Made by a program: the position numbers and the translations under genes. From Oceaniovalibus guishaninsula JLT2003 (GTDB lineage Bacteria > Pseudomonadota > Alphaproteobacteria > Rhodobacterales > Rhodobacteraceae), in assembly GCF_000299575.1 (NCBI RefSeq), contig NZ_AMGO01000068.1:124001-188000 (forward strand): a stretch of 64,000 bases of DNA, written 5' to 3'. The notes under the pieces are model-generated. The model worked only from the letters and a program-made list of their open reading frames with translations. It did not search any database and was not told the DNA's origin. This document shows, piece by piece, positions 17,760 to 26,873 of the stretch (the first letter of the stretch is position 1; every line of letters begins with the position of its first letter).

Positions 17760-18563
17760 TCACGGCTTGGCGCTTTTGGCTGCCGGGCCGTTGTTCTTCA
17801 GGATTTCCTCTTCGGTGCGCTGCCACAGCTCGAACGCGATGGGATCGGTGCGTTCTTCCAGAAGGTGCCCCACCAGCCCGATGGCGCGCGCCATCACGCC
17901 GAACCCGCGGACGATCTGCCAGGGAAATCCGAACTCGCAGCAGATCGCGCCGATGGCGCCTGTCGCGTTGATCGGCAGCGGCTTGCCGCGCCGTTCCTCG
18001 GCCCGGACCTGGATGCGCTGGATTAGATCGACATAGGCCCCGGACTTGCCGTTCTCGGCGGCGATCTGGAACAGGCGCGGCGTGCGGGGATCGACGGGTT
18101 TGTGAAGCGGATGGCCCAGACCGGGAACGATCTGGCCGCGCGCCGCGAAGTCCGCCACCGTGCGGTCGGCGATCCCGTCCAGATCGGCGTCGCCGCTTGC
18201 CGGTTCGGGCAGGGCTTCGTAAAGCATCTTCGCCGCGCCCTCCATCGAGCCGACGAAGACCGTCCCCAGCCCGCAAAGCCCCGCCGCCACGGCCGCCTGC
18301 AACGCTTCGGGCGCGCCCATATAGGTCAGCCGGGCGGCCATCGCCGAAGGGGTGATCCCGTGTTCCACCAGCGTCACCACGATGGCGTTGAAGACCGTCG
18401 ATTCCTCGGGCGTGGGCCGGCGATGGGCGGTCAGCAGAAACGCCATGTCGCCCAGGTTCATGTGCCCCAGGATCTCGGACGGCAGGTCCAGACCGCGCAC
18501 CGAGATGCGGTCTGGCGTGCTCCAGCCGATATCCGATGTCAGGTCGTCCTTGCGCTTGGGCAT
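17760..18563 (-). CDS. Citryl-CoA-lyase-like protein (citrate synthase superfamily)
   Basis: A 267-residue protein, much shorter than citrate synthase (about 430) and about the size of the C-terminal citryl-CoA lyase domain of ATP-citrate lyase. Key features are VPGLGHPLHKPVDPRTPRLF carrying the active-site His and GAIGAICCEFGFPWQIVRGF carrying the acidic residue and CoA-binding segment. Such short forms cleave (or condense) citryl-CoA-like thioesters to acetyl-CoA and an oxo acid. Next to a CoA-transferase it would act on the CoA adduct of an imported hydroxy-acid. It begins 16 bp after the CoA-transferase B gene. The true acyl group is unknown. Confidence 0.82.
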   Translation of the reverse strand: MPKRKDDLTSDIGWSTPDRISVRGLDLPSEILGHMNLGDMAFLLTAHRRPTPEESTVFNAIVVTLVEHGITPSAMAARLTYMGAPEALQAAVAAGLCGLGTVFVGSMEGAAKMLYEALPEPASGDADLDGIADRTVADFAARGQIVPGLGHPLHKPVDPRTPRLFQIAAENGKSGAYVDLIQRIQVRAEERRGKPLPINATGAIGAICCEFGFPWQIVRGFGVMARAIGLVGHLLEERTDPIAFELWQRTEEEILKNNGPAAKSAKP

Positions 18564-18578
18564 GCGGCCCCCTTTCGG

Positions 18579-19214
18579 TCAGGTGTGGATGGTCGCGCCG
18601 GTGACGGCCTGCACATCGGCCAGGTCGTTGCCGGGCGTGAGATCGACAAGGCGGAAGCCGTCCGGCGTCACGTCCAGAACGGCCAGATCGGTGAAGACGC
18701 GGTTGACGACGCCCAGCCCGGTCAGCGGAAACGTGCAGCGTTCCAGCAGCTTGGGGCTGCCGTCGCGGTTCTGGTGCCGCATCATCACGAAGATGGTCGG
18801 AACGCCGACGACCAGGTCCATGGCCCCGCCGACCGCGGGCGGATAGCGTTCGTCGTCGGTGGCCCAGTTCGCCAGATCGCCGTTCTGCGCGACCTGATAG
18901 GCACCCAGCACGGCGATGTCGATGTGCCCCCCGCGCATCATTGCGAAACTGTCGCAATGCTCGAAGAAGGCGGCGCCGGGCGCGACGGTGATGAACCGCT
19001 TCGACGCGTCGATCATCTCGGGGTCTTCCTGCCCCTCGGGCGGGACCGGCCCGACGCCGATGATCCCGTTCTCGGAATGATAGATCACCTCGCGTCCTTC
19101 GGGAACGTGGCCCGAAACATGCGTGGGCTTGCCGATGCCCAGGTTCACATAGGCCCCGTCGGGAATGTCCCGCGCCACGCGCGCGGCAAGGTCGGCGTCG
19201 CCGAGGCGTCTCAT
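18579..19214 (-). CDS. 3-oxoacid-type CoA-transferase subunit B
   Basis: A 211-residue beta subunit of family I CoA-transferases (PcaJ/ScoB/AtoA type). The catalytic Glu that carries the CoA thioester lies in HSENGIIGVGP, and GAYQVAQNGDLANW and FTDLAVLDVTPDGF are further family blocks. The ATG (19214-19212) overlaps the stop of the alpha-subunit gene by 3 bases, standard for this obligate heterotetramer. It transfers CoA from succinyl-CoA or acetyl-CoA to an organic acid. Placement between a TRAP transporter and a citryl-CoA-lyase-like gene suggests that it activates the imported acid rather than 3-oxoadipate. Confidence 0.9.
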   Translation of the reverse strand: MRRLGDADLAARVARDIPDGAYVNLGIGKPTHVSGHVPEGREVIYHSENGIIGVGPVPPEGQEDPEMIDASKRFITVAPGAAFFEHCDSFAMMRGGHIDIAVLGAYQVAQNGDLANWATDDERYPPAVGGAMDLVVGVPTIFVMMRHQNRDGSPKLLERCTFPLTGLGVVNRVFTDLAVLDVTPDGFRLVDLTPGNDLADVQAVTGATIHT

Positions 19215-19876
19215 GGGCGCACCCCGTATTCCGTGACCGACTGCACGAAGATGCCGGGCGTTACTACCGTTTCGGGATCGAGCGGCGCATCCGAAAGCAC
19301 GCGCACCTCGGCGATGGAATGGGCGGCGCCCATCGCCATGACCGGATTGAAGTTGCGCGCCGTTCCGTGGAAGGACAGGTTGCCCCACCGATCGCCCCTG
19401 GCCGCCCGCAACAGCGCGAAATCGGCCCGAAGCGGATGCTCGAACACATAGCCCTTGCCGTCGATCACCCGCGTCTCCTTTCCTTCGGCAAGCAGCGTGC
19501 CATAGCCCGTCGGCGTCAGGAACCCGCCAAGGCCGGCCCCGGCGGCGCGGATACGTTCGGCCAGCGTTCCTTGCGGAACGACCTCCAGCGCGATTTCGCC
19601 CGCCTCATAGCGCCTTTCGAACCATATCGAACCGGGCGAGCGGGGATAGGAACAGATCACCCTGGCCACCTGCCCCGCCTTCAGCAGCTTGGCGATGCCC
19701 GTCTCGCCCGCGCCTGCATTGTTCGAGATGACCGTCAGCCCGCCGGTTCCCTGGTCCAGCAGCGCGTCGATCAGCCCGAAGGGGATGCCCGACGATCCGA
19801 AACCGCCGATCATCACGCTTGCCCCTTCGGTGATCGGCGCAACCGCATCGCGCAATGTCTTGACCCTCTTGTCCAT
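19211..19876 (-). CDS. 3-oxoacid-type CoA-transferase subunit A
   Basis: A 221-residue alpha subunit. The N-terminal CoA-binding loop is IGGFGSSGIPFGLIDAL, followed by LTVISNNAG and later PTGYGTLLAEGKE and LRAARGDRWGNLSFHGTARNF, all standard for PcaI/ScoA. It starts two bases after the stop codon of the TRAP permease gene, which is tight enough for translational coupling between import and activation, and overlaps subunit B by a TGA/ATG junction. Together they form the CoA-transferase. The nature of the acid is not readable from the alpha subunit. Confidence 0.9.
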   Translation of the reverse strand: MDKRVKTLRDAVAPITEGASVMIGGFGSSGIPFGLIDALLDQGTGGLTVISNNAGAGETGIAKLLKAGQVARVICSYPRSPGSIWFERRYEAGEIALEVVPQGTLAERIRAAGAGLGGFLTPTGYGTLLAEGKETRVIDGKGYVFEHPLRADFALLRAARGDRWGNLSFHGTARNFNPVMAMGAAHSIAEVRVLSDAPLDPETVVTPGIFVQSVTEYGVRP

Positions 19877-19878
19877 TC

Positions 19879-21831
19879 TCAGCCTCCGGTCGGGGACAGC
19901 TTGCGGCGCTGGCGGAACAGGTTATAGCCGATCACCGCCAGCAGCACGGCCGCGCCGCCGATCGAGGTTGCCGGTTCGGGCACGATGATCAGGATGCCGC
20001 CGATGCCGAACGAAAGACGGCTGACCGCGCCGATCCGCCCGACCCTGTAAACCCACGCCTCGAACGCCGACGTGATCGCCCAGAGCGCCACCAGCGTCAC
20101 GAGGATGCGCTTGACGATCTCGAAGCCGCTTCCGACCATGATCAGCGCCGGATCGTAGACGAAGATGAAGGGCAGCACGAACAGCGGCAGCCCCAGCCGC
20201 ATGGCCTGAAATCCCGTTTCCATCGGCTTCGATCCCGCGACGTTCGCGGCGGTGATCGCGGCCAGGGCGACGGGGGGCGTGATATAGGACAGCATCCCCC
20301 AATAGAGGATGAACAGATGGCTTGCGATCGGGTGAAGGCCCGCCTGCACCAGCGCCGGGGCAAGCAGGATCGACAGGAAGATATAGCAGGCCGTGACGGT
20401 CATCCCCATGCCCAGCACGAAGCTGGTGATCGCCCCGGCAATCAGCATCAGCGCCGTGTTGCCGCCCGCATAAAGCAGAAGCTCGCGCGAGAAGGCTCCG
20501 GCGACGCCGGTATAGGACAGGCCGCCCACGACCAGCCCGATGCCGGCCAGCACCGCGACCAGGCTGGCGATGTTCGACGACGCATCGAGCAGCAGCGCGC
20601 GCGCGCGGCGCGGCGTCAGCCGGGTTTCCTTGCGGAAGGACGTGGCCACGATCATCACCGCCGACGCGTAATAGGGCGACCGCGCTTCCATCCGCAGGAC
20701 CATCAGGACATAGATCAGGACCGCCAGGCTCAGAAGATAGGGCCAGCCCTTCAGCAGCACCGGACCGATCTTCGGAAGTTCGGCGCGCGGCAGGCCTTCC
20801 AGCCCCTTGCGCGCGGCATACATGTCCACCTGGAACAGCAGCGCGACATAGAAAAGCAGCGCGGGGATCACCGCCGCGACGACGATGGCGGAATACTGCA
20901 CCCCGAGGAACGAGGCCATGACGAAGGCCACCGTGCCCATGACCGGCGGCATCAGCGTCGCCCCTGTCGAGGCGCAGCTTTCGATCGCGGCGGCATATTT
21001 CGCCGAATAGCCCACCCGCTTCATCGTCGGGATCGAGAACGGCCCCGATGTCAGGATGTTCGAGATCACCGATCCCGAGAGCGATCCCAAGATCCCCGAA
21101 CCCAGAACCGCCACCTTGGCCGGTCCGCCCCGGCTGTGACCGAGCAGGGCCGAAGCCAGTTCCATGAAGAAGTCGCTGCCCCTGGTGATGACGAGGACGG
21201 ATCCGAAGATCACGAAGCCGATGACCAGATCGGCCACGACCTGCATCGGGATGCCGATGATGCTTTCGACGCCCAGCACATGCGCGCGGATCGTTTCGAG
21301 CCAGGAAAACTGCGTCCCCCATAAAAAGCCCGGCATATGGCCCGCATAAAGCGGGAAGGTGCCGAACAGAAGCGCCGTGACCAGCAGGATCGTCCCGCCC
21401 GCGCGGCGCACGCCTTCCAGCGTCAGAACGATCAGGATCGTCGCCATGATGTCGGCCGTCAGCGGCGCGTCGTATTCCCAGCCGCGATTGATGATTTCCA
21501 GCCCGTGCAGCCCCAGCCAGCCGCCGCTGACCAGCGCGGCCGCCGCCAGGATCGGATCGACCCACCCCCATCGCCGGCCGAGGCCCTGCGCGATGGGCAG
21601 GTTCAGGAACGCGACCGCCAGAAAGATGCCGATCAGGTAATAGAGATACGCGTTCCCCAGCGGCTGAAACCCGGCGACGTTCAGCAGGAACTGCTGGTTG
21701 ACCGCCAGAAGGATCCCGATGCCCCCCAGCCCGAGGATCAGCCACCGCGACCATGCAGCGCCCGTCCGCCTGCCCGGTTCGGGATCGGCGGGCCGGGCCG
21801 GGATGTCGTCTCGGGGGGTATCGTCAGTCAT
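19879..21831 (-). CDS. TRAP transporter permease, fused 4TM/12TM (TAXI type)
   Basis: A 650-residue integral membrane protein fusing the small (DctQ-like) and large (DctM-like) TRAP subunits. After a hydrophilic tail of about 28 residues come four helices, a linker, and about twelve more. The large-subunit motifs LGSGILGSLSGSVISNILTSG and CASTGATLMPPVMG are clear, and YITPPVALAAITAANVAGS near the C-terminus is the second ion/substrate half-site. It imports an organic acid with Na+ from the TAXI receptor encoded upstream. A perfect 11-bp hairpin fills the 73-bp spacer between receptor and permease genes. The CoA-transferase genes follow directly. Confidence 0.92.
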   Translation of the reverse strand: MTDDTPRDDIPARPADPEPGRRTGAAWSRWLILGLGGIGILLAVNQQFLLNVAGFQPLGNAYLYYLIGIFLAVAFLNLPIAQGLGRRWGWVDPILAAAALVSGGWLGLHGLEIINRGWEYDAPLTADIMATILIVLTLEGVRRAGGTILLVTALLFGTFPLYAGHMPGFLWGTQFSWLETIRAHVLGVESIIGIPMQVVADLVIGFVIFGSVLVITRGSDFFMELASALLGHSRGGPAKVAVLGSGILGSLSGSVISNILTSGPFSIPTMKRVGYSAKYAAAIESCASTGATLMPPVMGTVAFVMASFLGVQYSAIVVAAVIPALLFYVALLFQVDMYAARKGLEGLPRAELPKIGPVLLKGWPYLLSLAVLIYVLMVLRMEARSPYYASAVMIVATSFRKETRLTPRRARALLLDASSNIASLVAVLAGIGLVVGGLSYTGVAGAFSRELLLYAGGNTALMLIAGAITSFVLGMGMTVTACYIFLSILLAPALVQAGLHPIASHLFILYWGMLSYITPPVALAAITAANVAGSKPMETGFQAMRLGLPLFVLPFIFVYDPALIMVGSGFEIVKRILVTLVALWAITSAFEAWVYRVGRIGAVSRLSFGIGGILIIVPEPATSIGGAAVLLAVIGYNLFRQRRKLSPTGG

Positions 21832-21860
21832 CCGACCGCCTTGCTGGCGCCAAGGAACCT

Positions 21861-21887
21861 TCCGGCGCGCGGCGGGCGCGCGCCGGA
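21861..21887 (-). terminator. Perfect 11-bp hairpin between TAXI receptor and TRAP permease
   Basis: TCCGGCGCGCG (21861-21871) and its exact complement (21877-21887) enclose GCGGG, starting 17 bases after the receptor stop codon. As in the smo operon it lies just behind a solute-receptor gene, and no U-run follows. Likely a differential-expression or mRNA-stability element. Confidence 0.7.
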
Positions 21888-21904
21888 TGCGACACGGCGA
21901 AGCG

Positions 21905-23038
21905 TCAGTCCAGCGATGCGACGACCTCGTTCCGCCGGTTCATCCACGCTTCGGAAAAGGCCGCCTCGTCCATTTCCGCATTCTCGGCGCGAAACTCGTC
22001 CCATGCGGCGACGAGAGCGTCCATGCGGGCCTGGCGGCGGTCGTTCCAGGCCTGATCCTCGTCGGTCCAGATGCCCTTTTCCGTCAGATAGCGGATGGCG
22101 CCTTCGTGGAACGGAATGTCGATCGCGGGCTTGCCCGACCTGTCCAGCGACCAGCGCGACATGGTCGCCGTGCCGTCCTTGTAAAGGTCGAAGGTTTCGT
22201 CCAGCGCCTTGATGAAGGCATAGACCTCGTCGGCCGGTTTGTCGGCGGTCGTGGTGATGACGGGATAGCGATAGGCGGCCATCTTGGCGGTTTCACCCTC
22301 GGGCAGACCGGCGGCCACATCCTCGTCCGAGGGACTCATGATCGGCAGGACGGTCAGAAGCTGGTCCCACCCGGCATCGTTGCCGGGTTCCAGCGGCGCA
22401 TAGGCGATGCCGCGCGGACTTTCGGCCAGCTCGTAAAGCTGGCTGGTGGTCGGCGTGGTGCAGGTCGCATCGGCCTCGTTGCGGGTCATCGACGACATGG
22501 CCGCGGCATAGGTCGGGAAGGTGATCACCTCGACATCGTCCAAGGTCAGGCCGCCGAAGGCCAGGATCGCCTCGCACTTCACATTGACCGACGGATTGCC
22601 CGCGACGAAGGCGATGCGCTTGCCGCGCGCGTCCTCGACCGTCGCGATGCCCGCATCGCCGGCGGCGATCAGCGTGATGCCCGCGGGCCGGCCCGCGACC
22701 GCGCGCAGTTGCGTGGGGCCCCATTCGGGGGTGGCGAAGTCATAGGCCCCCTCGCCCAGAAAGAACGCCTCGGTCGCGAGAAAGGCGTAATCGGCCCGGC
22801 CCTGCAACAGCGGCTGAAGCCGCCCGATCCCGGACCCCGACGGCTGAATCCGCACGCGGGTTCCGTATTCGCGTCCGAACGCATCCGCGATGGCCGACGC
22901 TTCGGCATAACCCGCCGAGCCGACATCGTAGGCCGTCCAGACCATCGTGTCGGGCAGGTCGGGCGCGGACTGCGCCCATGCGGCAAGGCCGGTGCAAGCC
23001 AATACCGATGCGGCACCGAAAACGGCAAGTTTCTTCAT
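21905..23038 (-). CDS. TRAP transporter solute receptor, TAXI family
   Basis: A 377-residue periplasmic receptor. Residues 1-23 form a signal peptide (MKKLAVFGAASVLACTGLAAWAQ). The mature protein has the TAXI pattern of an early strand TMVWTAYDVGSAGYAEASAIADAF, EYGTRVRIQPSGSG, and later GKRIAFVAGNPSVN. It delivers its ligand, probably a di- or tricarboxylate or other organic acid, to the fused permease. The chosen ATG is the first before the signal peptide and has GGGAGG close upstream; longer starts have no signal. It is the first gene of the import-activate-cleave operon, 158 bp downstream of the thioesterase gene. Confidence 0.9.
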   Translation of the reverse strand: MKKLAVFGAASVLACTGLAAWAQSAPDLPDTMVWTAYDVGSAGYAEASAIADAFGREYGTRVRIQPSGSGIGRLQPLLQGRADYAFLATEAFFLGEGAYDFATPEWGPTQLRAVAGRPAGITLIAAGDAGIATVEDARGKRIAFVAGNPSVNVKCEAILAFGGLTLDDVEVITFPTYAAAMSSMTRNEADATCTTPTTSQLYELAESPRGIAYAPLEPGNDAGWDQLLTVLPIMSPSDEDVAAGLPEGETAKMAAYRYPVITTTADKPADEVYAFIKALDETFDLYKDGTATMSRWSLDRSGKPAIDIPFHEGAIRYLTEKGIWTDEDQAWNDRRQARMDALVAAWDEFRAENAEMDEAAFSEAWMNRRNEVVASLD

Positions 23039-23196
23039 GGTCCCCTCCCAAGGCTCGTTGGCGTCGTTTCCCCCGACCCGCCCCTTGGGAATAGGATCCT
23101 CGGATGCCGACTGCTTCTCGTCGCTCGACGGTCGGTCAGCGGGGGCCGCGTTGCAAGTATTTTGTCGCGCGAACGCCCGGCCGCGTCCGATCCCGC

Positions 23197-23610
23197 TCAA
23201 CCGGCCCAGTCGATCGCCAGATGGGTCTGCGTCGTAACCGCCACGACCTTGCCGTCGTCGCGGGTCATCGTGATCTGGAACACCATCGTCTGCCGTCCGG
23301 CATGGATCGGTATGCACCGCGCGGTGACGGTATCGCCCATCTTCACGCCCCGGATGAAGTTCGTCTTGGCCTCGACGGTGGTGTTCGACCGCTCGGGCGG
23401 CAGCAGGATGAAGGCCGCGCTGCCGGCCGCGCTGTCGGCCAGCGTCATGATCGCGCCGCCATGCAGCGCCCCGTTCCGATTGGCCAGCTCGGGCGTGACC
23501 GGCATCCGGCAGACGACCTCGTCGGCCGTCACCGACACCACCTCGATCCCGGCCAGCCGGGCGAAGGACGACTGGTCGGGCATCTGGTCCAGGCTGCGGC
23601 CCTGCTTCAC
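23197..23610 (-). CDS. PaaI-family hotdog thioesterase
   Basis: A hotdog-fold protein of 137 residues from the GTG that overlaps the acyl-CoA dehydrogenase stop (GTGA, 23610-23607), or 128 from the internal ATG at 23583. I prefer the GTG because of the 4-bp coupling, although neither start has a strong ribosome site. The fold motif NRNGALHGGAIMTLADSAAGSAAF contains the HGG turn and catalytic Asp-region of PaaI-like enzymes. It would hydrolyse an acyl- or aryl-CoA, perhaps as a release valve for the neighbouring acyl-CoA dehydrogenase. Substrate is not predictable. Confidence 0.85.
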   Translation of the reverse strand: MKQGRSLDQMPDQSSFARLAGIEVVSVTADEVVCRMPVTPELANRNGALHGGAIMTLADSAAGSAAFILLPPERSNTTVEAKTNFIRGVKMGDTVTARCIPIHAGRQTMVFQITMTRDDGKVVAVTTQTHLAIDWAG

Positions 23611-24776
23611 CGCGCCGCCCTTTGCCCGAGCGTCTGGCGCGCGATCACGATCTGCTGGATCTGGCTGGTGCCCTCGTAGATCCGCAAAAGCCGCACGTCG
23701 CGGTAGAACCGCTCGATATCGTATTCGGCCATGTATCCCGCCCCGCCATGCACCTGCAACGCGCGGTCGGCGATGCGCCCCACGGCCTCGGTGCAGAAAT
23801 ACTTGGCGCAGGATGCCTCGAGGATCGCCTTGCCCTCGCGGTCGAAGGTTTCGGCCGTGCGCCGCACCAGCGCGCGCATCGCCTGAAGCTCGGCCTGGCT
23901 GTCGGCCAGCAGACCCTGGACAAGCTGATGCTCGCCGATGGGCTTGCCGAACTGCCTGCGCTCCAGCGCGTAATCGGTGGCGATGTCCAGCATCCGCTGT
24001 CCCTGCCCCACCGCCATCGCGGCCACATGGATCCGCCCCCGGTCGAGCGCCTTCATCGCCGTGCGAAAGCCGAGGTTCAGCCGGTCGCGGCCGCCGATGA
24101 TCGCACTGGCGGGAACGCGCACATCGTCGAGGATCACGTCCGATGTCTTGGTCCCGCGCTGGCCCATCTTGCGGTCGGGTCCGGCGACGGTGATGCCGGG
24201 CGTGTCCGCGGGCACGATGAAGGCGGTCACGCCGTCCGCGCCGGCCTTGTCGGGGTCGGTTCGCGCGAAGACGGTGAAGACGCCCGCGCGCACCGCGTTG
24301 GTGATATAGCGCTTCGTCCCGTTGATGACGAAATCGTCCCCGTCTGCCCGCGCCGACGTGCGGATGCCGCCCGCATCCGATCCGTGATCGGGTTCGGTCA
24401 ATGCGAACGACGCGATGGTTTCGCCGCTGGCGATGCCGGGCAGCCACCTGTCCTTCTGCGCGTCGGTGCCGTCCATGACGATGCCCTGGCTGCCGATGCC
24501 GACATTCGTCCCGATCAGCGACCGGAACGTCAGCGACGCATAGCACAGCGTCTCGACCAGTTCGGCCTCCTGCGTCGCCGACACGCCAATGCCGCCGTAT
24601 TCTTCAGGCGTCGAAAGGCCGAAAAGCCCCATCCGCTTCATTTCGGCGACGATGGCTTCGGGTATTTCCGCCTCGTCCTCGACCTGCCTTTCGGCGGGAA
24701 TCAGACGCTCGCGCACGAACCTGTCCACCGTCTGCACCAGTTGCCCGAACACGTCCGGCTCGACACCCTTGGCCAT
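23607..24776 (-). CDS. Acyl-CoA dehydrogenase
   Basis: A 389-residue enzyme of standard length. The flavin/substrate loop is SFALTEPDHGSDAGGIRTSA, FAD adenine contacts include YITNAVRAGVF, and the C-terminus has QVHGGAGYMAEYDIERFYRDVRL followed by IYEGTSQIQQIVIAR, where the Glu of YEGT is the catalytic base of the short-chain subfamily. The start MAKGVEPD was preferred over a Met 11 codons upstream because it aligns with family N-termini and has GGGGGGAAG upstream. It oxidises an acyl-CoA to the 2-enoyl form, passing electrons to ETF. It is co-transcribed with the thioesterase. Confidence 0.92.
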   Translation of the reverse strand: MAKGVEPDVFGQLVQTVDRFVRERLIPAERQVEDEAEIPEAIVAEMKRMGLFGLSTPEEYGGIGVSATQEAELVETLCYASLTFRSLIGTNVGIGSQGIVMDGTDAQKDRWLPGIASGETIASFALTEPDHGSDAGGIRTSARADGDDFVINGTKRYITNAVRAGVFTVFARTDPDKAGADGVTAFIVPADTPGITVAGPDRKMGQRGTKTSDVILDDVRVPASAIIGGRDRLNLGFRTAMKALDRGRIHVAAMAVGQGQRMLDIATDYALERRQFGKPIGEHQLVQGLLADSQAELQAMRALVRRTAETFDREGKAILEASCAKYFCTEAVGRIADRALQVHGGAGYMAEYDIERFYRDVRLLRIYEGTSQIQQIVIARQTLGQRAAR

Positions 24777-24889
24777 CTTCCCCCCTGACTTCCCGTCGCA
24801 AGACTGCAATCGCCCGCCGCACCCCCGGCCCGTCGCCCGGAAAGGTGCCGGGATCCCCGCCAGTCCCCCCGTCCCGGTTCACACGCCCG

Positions 24890-26638
24890 TCATTCGCCAC
24901 GCGGCGGCCAGGGCGTTCGGGGCAGACCGGTCATCGGCTCTCCGAGCAGGGGCGAAGTCAGAGCATAGACACCGTCGATGGCGAAAGCCCAGATGATATT
25001 GCGGTCGTATTCGGTGAACACCGCGAAGACCGCGTTGTCGTTCACCCAGTCCGGCACTTCGTCGGGTGTGGGGAAACGGGGCACGTAATAGCCCGCGATC
25101 TTCGGGTTCGCCGGATCTTCGACATCGAAGATCTGGATGCCCGCGTTGTAGAACGCATAGACGACGATGCCGTCGCGCCCGTATCCCGGCTGATCGCCCC
25201 GTCCCGCCCGCTTGGGACCGAAGCTGCCGCGCCGCTGGCAATAATCGGTGAACCCCGCTTCCGCCGGGGGGGTCGGTCGCGGAAACGTGGCCGCGATCAC
25301 CGGGTTCGCCGGATCGCTGACATCGATCGAATAGATGTCCTTGTAGGGCTCGTAACAGTTGGAATTCATCGGGTAGCCGTTCGAGAACACATGCCCCGTC
25401 CGCTCGAACTGGCTGAGATCGACATTGTCGAACTCGGTGCCGGCAAAGCTCGGCTCGACCTGAAGGTTGCCGAGGGGGGCGGGATCGGCCGGGTCGCTGA
25501 CATCGAACGTCCAGAACCCCAGGCCACCCATGCCGCCGAAGCCGATCCTTCCGCCATCCTCGATCGGGGTCGGCAGGGCAAGCGGGTTGCGCGACCCCAT
25601 CCACGACGTCCGGTTCCCGGCGCGCGGGTTGTCCAGATAGGCCGCGACATCCTCCGGATCGTCGATGTCCTGTCCGGGCACCGCAAGCTGGCTGACGAAT
25701 TGCGGATCGGCGGGATCGGACATGTCCCAGATCTGGAACCCCGGCGAATGCAGGTAATCGGGATATTCGGTCAGGGCGAAGCTGTCGTCGGGCGCGGCGG
25801 ACAGCACCATGTATCGCCCCCCCGTCCAGGCCGGCGCGTCGAGCGAGCCCGATCCCTGCTGCTGCCCGATGGGCGCGTCAGGGTTCGCACGGTCGGTCGT
25901 CCGCTCGGCGATCAGCGTCCAGTCGTCGGGTGTCGGGCCGTCCATCGTATAGACGCGGAAACCTTTCAGCGACGGATAGTTGCGCACCAGATCGACGCCT
26001 TCGGGATCTTCGGTCTTGCGCCCCATGACGCCGAAACGGCCGACTTCGTAAGACGCGACAAGCACGTTCTTTTGCAGCCCTTCGTGCCAGGCGATTGTCA
26101 TCCCGCCGAAATAATCGGTGACGTTGCGGCTGTCGAAATCCTCGCTCGATCCGTCGGGTCCCCAGACGCCGCCATCGCTATAGACCTCGACCGCGTTGGC
26201 CGGATCCGTGACGTCCAGCACACGGATATAGTCGCGGTCATGGGCATAGAGATACCGCTTGCCGTCCATGTCGACGACATTCGCCCAGGCGTGCCAGGGC
26301 GATGTGACCGTCGGATAGAACGCCAGCACCTCGACATTCCGGGCATAGGCGTTTTGGTCCCAACCGTCGAGCTGGCCCGGAAAGCCGGGGGCATCCTCGA
26401 CCAGCGGCGTGGCGACGGGGGCGACGAAGGCGCCGCCCTCGCCGATCATGCCGTAATCCACACCCGGTTCGGGCGCTTCGGGCGGATTGTGAGGGGTCGC
26501 GTCGAACCAGCGTTGAAGCACGGGATCGCGGATGTCGATCGTACCGGCCCCGCCCCCGTCGGCCGCCACGACAGGCGCCGCAGAACACAGCAGCGCCGTC
26601 AGGATCAGCGGCCCTCGGATGTGGGAATTGACGGACAT
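24890..26638 (-). CDS. Secreted LVIVD-repeat beta-propeller protein
   Basis: A 582-residue exported protein with a signal peptide of about 25 residues (IRGPLILTALLCSAAPVVAA). The body contains repeated segments of the LVIVD type: strands followed by DVTDPANAVEVY, DMSDPADPQFVSQL, DVSDPADPAPLGNL, DVSDPANPVIAATF and DVEDPANPKIAGYY, at irregular spacing. Such repeats build a beta-propeller and occur in surface or periplasmic proteins of unknown function. Acidic loops could bind Ca2+. Two Cys (in NSNCYEPYK and DYCQRRG) could form a disulfide. There is no attached enzymatic domain. The gene stands alone between an acyl-CoA dehydrogenase and a dienelactone hydrolase gene. Confidence 0.85.
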   Translation of the reverse strand: MSVNSHIRGPLILTALLCSAAPVVAADGGGAGTIDIRDPVLQRWFDATPHNPPEAPEPGVDYGMIGEGGAFVAPVATPLVEDAPGFPGQLDGWDQNAYARNVEVLAFYPTVTSPWHAWANVVDMDGKRYLYAHDRDYIRVLDVTDPANAVEVYSDGGVWGPDGSSEDFDSRNVTDYFGGMTIAWHEGLQKNVLVASYEVGRFGVMGRKTEDPEGVDLVRNYPSLKGFRVYTMDGPTPDDWTLIAERTTDRANPDAPIGQQQGSGSLDAPAWTGGRYMVLSAAPDDSFALTEYPDYLHSPGFQIWDMSDPADPQFVSQLAVPGQDIDDPEDVAAYLDNPRAGNRTSWMGSRNPLALPTPIEDGGRIGFGGMGGLGFWTFDVSDPADPAPLGNLQVEPSFAGTEFDNVDLSQFERTGHVFSNGYPMNSNCYEPYKDIYSIDVSDPANPVIAATFPRPTPPAEAGFTDYCQRRGSFGPKRAGRGDQPGYGRDGIVVYAFYNAGIQIFDVEDPANPKIAGYYVPRFPTPDEVPDWVNDNAVFAVFTEYDRNIIWAFAIDGVYALTSPLLGEPMTGLPRTPWPPRGE

Positions 26639-26821
26639 GAAGAGGCTCCGTTCGACAGACCGCCGACAGCGCGGCGCGGGATACGCGACCGACGCTGCCG
26701 GTCATGCCGAAGCCTAGATACCGGCCCGCAGGCTCACAACGGGAAATCTCCGCAACCGGCTGACAAGATGACGGATACCTGCCGTGTCCCGTCACCGGGC
26801 GGCCGTTCCGTCGATTGCGGC

Positions 26822-26856
26822 GGCACCGCGGGCGGTATCGCGCGCCGCGCGGTGCC
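26822..26856 (-). terminator. Long hairpin after the dienelactone-hydrolase gene
   Basis: GGCACCGCG (26822-26830) pairs with CGCGGTGCC (26848-26856), with an inner GGCG/CGCC stem, beginning 17 bases beyond the stop of the minus-strand hydrolase gene. No U-tract follows. Probable terminator or 3' stabiliser in the 235-bp gap before the LVIVD gene, in which I see no other feature. Confidence 0.55.
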
Positions 26857-26873
26857 TTGGCGCTGGGATCGGA

